From: Sediminicola sp037203765
Lineage (GTDB): Bacteria; Bacteroidota; Bacteroidia; Flavobacteriales; Flavobacteriaceae
Reading direction: 5' to 3'
NCBI RefSeq assembly: GCF_037203765.1
Contig: NZ_JBBCAS010000002.1
Span: 434,001-498,000, forward strand
DNA: 64,000 bases
Part shown: positions 60,613-64,000 of the stretch, piece after piece
How the letters are laid out: each line of letters starts with the position of its first letter
Numbering within the stretch: position 1 is the first letter of the stretch
Notes under the pieces: generated by a model
The model's database searches: none
The model's input: only the letters and a program-made list of their open reading frames with translations
What the model was told of the DNA's origin: nothing
Position numbers and translations under genes: made by a program

Positions 60613-61810
60613 GGATTCTATTGATTATTTCATTCATAATATCCAACGCCACCTCTGCCTTGGTCTTTAATGCAAACGTTTTTATACTTGAATTCTTATC
60701 CATGAACGTAATTTTATTGGTTGCCTTTCCAAAACCGGCTCCTGAGTCATTCATGGAGTTCAACACGATGGCATCCAGATTTTTCCTAGCTAATTTGCCT
60801 TTGGCGTTTTCAAGTTCATTTTCGGTTTCCAGGGCGAATCCAACGAGAAACTGATGTTTCTTTTGTTCTCCCAAGGACAGGAGGATATCTTTATTTTTGA
60901 CCAACTCCAAATTTAGATGATCGTCCTTTTTCTTGATCTTTTGATCTGCCACCACTTTTGGCCTATAATCTGAAACTGCCGCTGCACAAATAACGATATC
61001 CATTTGTCCGTAATGCGAATGGACCTCGGTGTACATTTGATCTGCAGATACGACCCTCACCAATTTGATAGCCTCATTTTGCACGTCCAGAGCCGATGGA
61101 CCAGAAACCAAGATGACCTCAGCACCTTTGGAGGCAGCCGCTTTGGCAATCTCAAAACCCATCAAACCTGAAGAGTGGTTACCAATAAAACGAACGGGAT
61201 CTATGGCCTCATAGGTCGGACCGGCGGTGATGAGCACCTTTTTCCCCTTTAGTGGCAAATCACTGGATAAAGTTTCCTTGATAAAGTGCAGTATATCTTC
61301 CGGTTCTGCCATTCGCCCTTCACCGTGAAGTCCACTTGCGAGCTCCCCTGATGTTGCCGGAATCATAATATTGCCAAAAGACCGCAACTTCTCGAACGAA
61401 GCAAGTGACGATGGATGCTTGTACATATCAAGATCCATTGCCGGGGCAAAAAAAACAGGGCACTTGGCCGAAAGGTATGTGGCCAAAAGCAGATTGTCAC
61501 AAGTGCCATTGGCCATTTTTGAAAGGGTGTTGGCCGTTGCGGGCGCGATCACCATATAATCTGCCCAAAGTCCCAAATCCACATGATTGTTCCAAGAAAT
61601 ACTTTCCCCTTCTTCATGTACAAAGGAGGAAAGTACAGGATTTTTTGAAAGTGTGGCCAAGGTGAGTGGGGAAACAAAAGAGCTGGCACTATCTGTTAAA
61701 ATCACTTTAACATTAGCGCCAGCTTTTATCAGTAAACGTACCAGAAATGTTGTTTTGTACGCGGCTATACCCCCGGTTATTCCTAGCAGGATATTCTTAC
61801 CGCCCAACAT
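60605..61810 (-). CDS. coaBC: Bifunctional phosphopantothenoylcysteine decarboxylase/synthetase
   Basis: Two steps of CoA synthesis in one 401-residue protein. The N-terminal FMN-dependent CoaC domain (about 1-180) contains GITGGIAAYKTTFLVRLLIKAG, the His motif NNHVDLGLWADYMVIAPAT and the PAMDLDMY signature. The CoaB domain (about 185-400) contains VLITAGPTYEAIDPVRFIGNHSSGLMGFEIA and IKKKDDHLNLELVKNKDIL. coaE, the last step, is about 5.5 kb downstream on the same strand. rpoZ lies directly in front and porD overlaps its 3' end. Confidence 0.97.
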   Translation of the reverse strand: MLGGKNILLGITGGIAAYKTTFLVRLLIKAGANVKVILTDSASSFVSPLTLATLSKNPVLSSFVHEEGESISWNNHVDLGLWADYMVIAPATANTLSKMANGTCDNLLLATYLSAKCPVFFAPAMDLDMYKHPSSLASFEKLRSFGNIMIPATSGELASGLHGEGRMAEPEDILHFIKETLSSDLPLKGKKVLITAGPTYEAIDPVRFIGNHSSGLMGFEIAKAAASKGAEVILVSGPSALDVQNEAIKLVRVVSADQMYTEVHSHYGQMDIVICAAAVSDYRPKVVADQKIKKKDDHLNLELVKNKDILLSLGEQKKHQFLVGFALETENELENAKGKLARKNLDAIVLNSMNDSGAGFGKATNKITFMDKNSSIKTFALKTKAEVALDIMNEIINRIHA

Positions 61811-61813
61811 ATC

Positions 61814-62146
61814 TTAAACGTCTTTTTCTGTATTTCTATGGTATATTTTATCCTCCAACCACTCTACAACTGCCAATGCATGAGGCTTAGGAAGTTTTTC
61901 ATAGAATTTGGAAACTTCGATTTGCTCTTTGTTTTCAAAAACCTCATCCAAGCTATCGCTATAAGTAGCAAACTCCTCCAATTTCTCCAACAACTCTTTT
62001 TTTATCTCGGAGTTGATCTGAATCGCTCTTTTGGAAACGATGGAAATGGCTTCATAAATATTACCTGTGTTAGCGTCAAACTCATTTTTGTTGATGGTAA
62101 CCGTGGAAACGGGTGCCTTAGAGTTTTTCAAATCGTTCATGTTCAT
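61814..62146 (-). CDS. rpoZ: RNA polymerase omega subunit
   Basis: Small assembly and stability subunit of RNA polymerase (110 residues). The family core GNIYEAISIVSKRAIQINSEIKKELLEKLEEF aligns with the Rpb6/omega helices that clamp the beta' subunit. As in other Bacteroidota the start of the protein (MNMNDLKNSKAPVST) replaces the proteobacterial MARVT type. It lies three bases from coaBC, as expected for the order bamD-rpoZ-coaBC. Confidence 0.95.
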   Translation of the reverse strand: MNMNDLKNSKAPVSTVTINKNEFDANTGNIYEAISIVSKRAIQINSEIKKELLEKLEEFATYSDSLDEVFENKEQIEVSKFYEKLPKPHALAVVEWLEDKIYHRNTEKDV

Positions 62147-62159
62147 GGTGAAAGTATTA

Positions 62160-62969
62160 TTATTTGGAAAAATTTTCTAATTCGTTGTTTATGGTCTGAA
62201 TCATATCATCCGCTTTCTTCAAATATTTTGATTCAGGATAATATTTTTTCAAATTATTGTAGGCCACTTTGGCTTCTTGCAGCCTGTCCGCTTTTTTGCT
62301 ATCATAACTGTTCAAAGCAAAATTGGTAGAGGCATTGAACTTATAAAACAAGGCATCCTCCCTATAAATGGAGCCTGGGTAATCCAATAAGAAGTTTTCG
62401 GCCCCGCTAATGGCTGGGGTTAGGAAGCTAAAATCAAAAGCACTGATCTTGTTGTACTGTGCTACAATCTCTATGGCCTTCTTCTCCTTTTTGGTTGTCA
62501 GCTCCTTGGCCATGATATTGGCTCTTTCGAAATATTCAGAATCCGGGTAGGTATTGATAAAATTTTGAAGTTTTGCCAAAGCTTTATCGGTATCTGTCTG
62601 GTCCAATGAATATCTTGGGGAAAGCTCATAATAGCTCTGAGCACCTAGAAATGCCGCTTCCTGTAATTTTTCACTCTTAGGATAGGATTTAATAAATCGT
62701 TCAAACTGATAGCCTGCCAGATTATAATCTCCGATCTCAAAGTAAGAATCCGCAAAGAAGAACATCACACGCTCTCCTTGGGGTTTACCCACATATTTTG
62801 GAGCTATCTGTTCCAGTAACCTATTTGCCTTTTTGTAATCTCCCTCATTATACAGTTTTTCAGCAAGTTCATATTTCGCTGAGCTGTCCTCGTTCTTAAG
62901 TACCTTCTGGTACTCACTACAGGAGCTGAATAAAACTACAAATACAAAAAAGGATAAAAGCTGCTTCAT
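62160..62969 (-). CDS. bamD: Outer membrane assembly lipoprotein BamD
   Basis: Lipoprotein of the BAM complex that folds outer-membrane barrels. ATG at 62969 gives 269 residues with the lipobox VLFSSCSEY (Cys about 17); an ATG at 62981 lies right at the predicted transcription start and is less likely. TPR-like helices follow (DYKKANRLLEQIAPKY, FFADSYFEIGDYNLAGYQFERFIKSYP, PSEYFER-type YPDSEYFERANIM). A perfect -7 box is 17 bp upstream. It begins the rpoZ-coaBC-porD-recN cluster after dapA. Confidence 0.94.
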   Translation of the reverse strand: MKQLLSFFVFVVLFSSCSEYQKVLKNEDSSAKYELAEKLYNEGDYKKANRLLEQIAPKYVGKPQGERVMFFFADSYFEIGDYNLAGYQFERFIKSYPKSEKLQEAAFLGAQSYYELSPRYSLDQTDTDKALAKLQNFINTYPDSEYFERANIMAKELTTKKEKKAIEIVAQYNKISAFDFSFLTPAISGAENFLLDYPGSIYREDALFYKFNASTNFALNSYDSKKADRLQEAKVAYNNLKKYYPESKYLKKADDMIQTINNELENFSK

Positions 62970-62985
62970 TTTTAAAAACATTTTG

Positions 62986-62993
62986 CAAAATTA
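62986..62993 (-). promoter_or_regulatory. -7 element of bamD promoter
   Basis: On the minus strand TAATTTTG fits TAnnTTTG exactly and lies 17 bp before the ATG at 62969. No clear TTG is seen at -33. Confidence 0.5.
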
Positions 62994-63126
62994 GCGATTC
63001 TAAACGGATATAAAAAACATTTTTTATCGTGCTAAAATAGTCTTACGACCCACTTTAACCATCTAATTGGCGAAGTTTTAACGTTACCGCAATTAATTTA
63101 AGCAGCTGATGGTTTTTAAACAGTAT

Positions 63127-64000
63127 TTAGGCATGTACCTTGGACAAGGTTTTTAAAAAATTATTTATGTTACCTTTTAATTCCGGTGTGGCTTCCATTA
63201 AAGGCAAGCGTACTGCGGCAGTAGAAATTTTTAAGGATTCGAAAACTGCCTTGATCCCGGCCGGATTGCCTTCCAAAAAAATGAGCGACATAGCGTCCAT
63301 CAGTCTATAATGCAGGTCATACGCTTCCTTGACACGACCTTGCATTCCCAATCTAATCATTTGGGACAATTCTGAAGGGGTCCCTTGCCCCAATACAGAA
63401 ATTACCCCTGCACCCCCAGCAAGAACGGTGGGCAAAGCGGTAATATCATCTCCTGATATGACCTGAAAGCCGGTTGGGGCGCCTTTGATGATCTGCATGA
63501 TCTGGGTGATATCCCCGCAAGCTTCCTTAATGGCCACAATATTGTCAAATTCATGTGCCAACCTCAGCGTTGTAGCAGGAAGCATATTACTTCCTGTCCG
63601 CCCAGGGACATTATATAAGATAATGGGCTTGGAAGACACTTTGGAAATAGCCTTAAAATGTTGGTATATCCCTTCTTGGGAAGGTCTGTTGTAATAAGGT
63701 GAAACCGAAAGGACGGCGTCGAAAACACTTAAATCTGTTTGCTGGAACTCCTCTACCAAAGCAGCCGTATTGCTTCCTCCTAGACCAAGCACCAATGGCA
63801 ACCTTCCGGCATTGGCCCTAACAACGGTATCGATCACCAATTGCTTTTCTGATTTGCTCAAGGTAACTGACTCCCCTGTTGTTCCCAAAACCACCAAATA
63901 ATCAATACCTCCATCTATACAAAAGCCTACAATCCTTTCCAATGCTTCCGTATCTACTGAAAAATCCTTTCTAAACGGGGTTACCAATGCCACTCCCGTT
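63127..64000 (-). CDS. dapA: 4-hydroxy-tetrahydrodipicolinate synthase, cut by the right edge
   Basis: First step of lysine and diaminopimelate synthesis: condenses pyruvate with aspartate semialdehyde. About 291 residues are visible to the stop; the frame runs off the right edge before the usual start, as the residues TGVALVTPF are normally preceded by 6-8 more. The TIM barrel has GTTGESVTLSKSEKQLVI, the catalytic Tyr in YNVPGRTGSNMLP and the Schiff-base Lys in VAIKEACGDI. A GTG at 63993 is probably internal, not the start. It precedes bamD by about 160 bp. Confidence 0.96.
   Translation of the reverse strand, partial: TGVALVTPFRKDFSVDTEALERIVGFCIDGGIDYLVVLGTTGESVTLSKSEKQLVIDTVVRANAGRLPLVLGLGGSNTAALVEEFQQTDLSVFDAVLSVSPYYNRPSQEGIYQHFKAISKVSSKPIILYNVPGRTGSNMLPATTLRLAHEFDNIVAIKEACGDITQIMQIIKGAPTGFQVISGDDITALPTVLAGGAGVISVLGQGTPSELSQMIRLGMQGRVKEAYDLHYRLMDAMSLIFLEGNPAGIKAVFESLKISTAAVRLPLMEATPELKGNINNFLKTLSKVHA

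Noticed and set aside
61838..62329. 163-codon plus-strand frame across rpoZ and bamD
   Set aside because: It runs antisense through two conserved genes and has no recognisable domain or start context.

Overview
The window is 64 kb of a low-GC Bacteroidota chromosome, almost certainly a (probably marine) Flavobacteriaceae. Evidence: promoters of the Bacteroidota type (TTG, about 20 nt, TAnnTTTG) with few Shine-Dalgarno sequences; type IX secretion proteins (a PorP/SprF-like barrel and PorD); many short-signal lipoproteins ending in a Cys; a YtxJ-type bacilliredoxin; an RprXY-like two-component pair; and the block dapA-bamD-rpoZ-coaBC-porD-recN-fabI. I see no insertion sequence, prophage, CRISPR array, rRNA or tRNA. 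The content is mostly core housekeeping.

Layout. 1-6.6 kb: an edge-truncated secreted protein, dnaK, divergent sdaA, an NTF2-like protein, then panB with an RluA-type pseudouridine synthase. 6.6-12.7 kb: a DMT transporter with a helical-repeat protein, leuAB, a TlpA-like lipoprotein. 13-21.7 kb: pheT behind a long structured leader, two fasciclin proteins, a membrane protein, a YbiT-like ABC-F ATPase with one degenerate composite site, a thioredoxin-fold lipoprotein lacking CXXC, transaldolase. 21.7-26 kb: an SDR, the SRP RNA (ffs), a glutaminyl cyclase, a thioesterase and a beta-helix lipoprotein. 26-31 kb: a regulatory island with a LytTR regulator whose receiver has lost its phospho-Asp, a 52-residue lipoprotein, a TPR sensor kinase, its response regulator, and an unknown protein. 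31-38 kb: glyA, fahA behind a perfect operator-like repeat, an unknown lipoprotein with a sigma-54-like promoter, a bacilliredoxin and clpB. 38-44 kb: a TetR regulator, PorP/SprF-SPOR protein, SixA-like phosphatase, DUF6503 lipoprotein, smpB, pcm. 43-52 kb: a mostly plus-strand run (oxidoreductase, 3-hydroxyacyl-CoA dehydrogenase, DUF1015, YggS, exonuclease/UvrC-like fusion, K+ channel with zinc ribbon, miaA, gluconate kinase and permease). 52-64 kb: minus-strand two-component system, then coaE-ybbR-GT2-fabI-recN-porD-coaBC-rpoZ-bamD-dapA (dapA cut by the right edge).

How the genes work together. The chaperone pair dnaK and clpB, 33 kb apart, share a promoter arrangement with identical spacing (a TGnCAnnnTGnCA palindrome 36 bp before TTGAC, with TGG 11 bp before TTGAC); this is the strongest regulatory signal in the window and suggests one heat-shock control system. 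A lipoprotein gene 1.8 kb upstream of clpB has the same TGG/TTGA core. The 26-31 kb island looks like a self-contained cell-surface signalling module and is the best candidate for an undescribed system, although its function is inference only.
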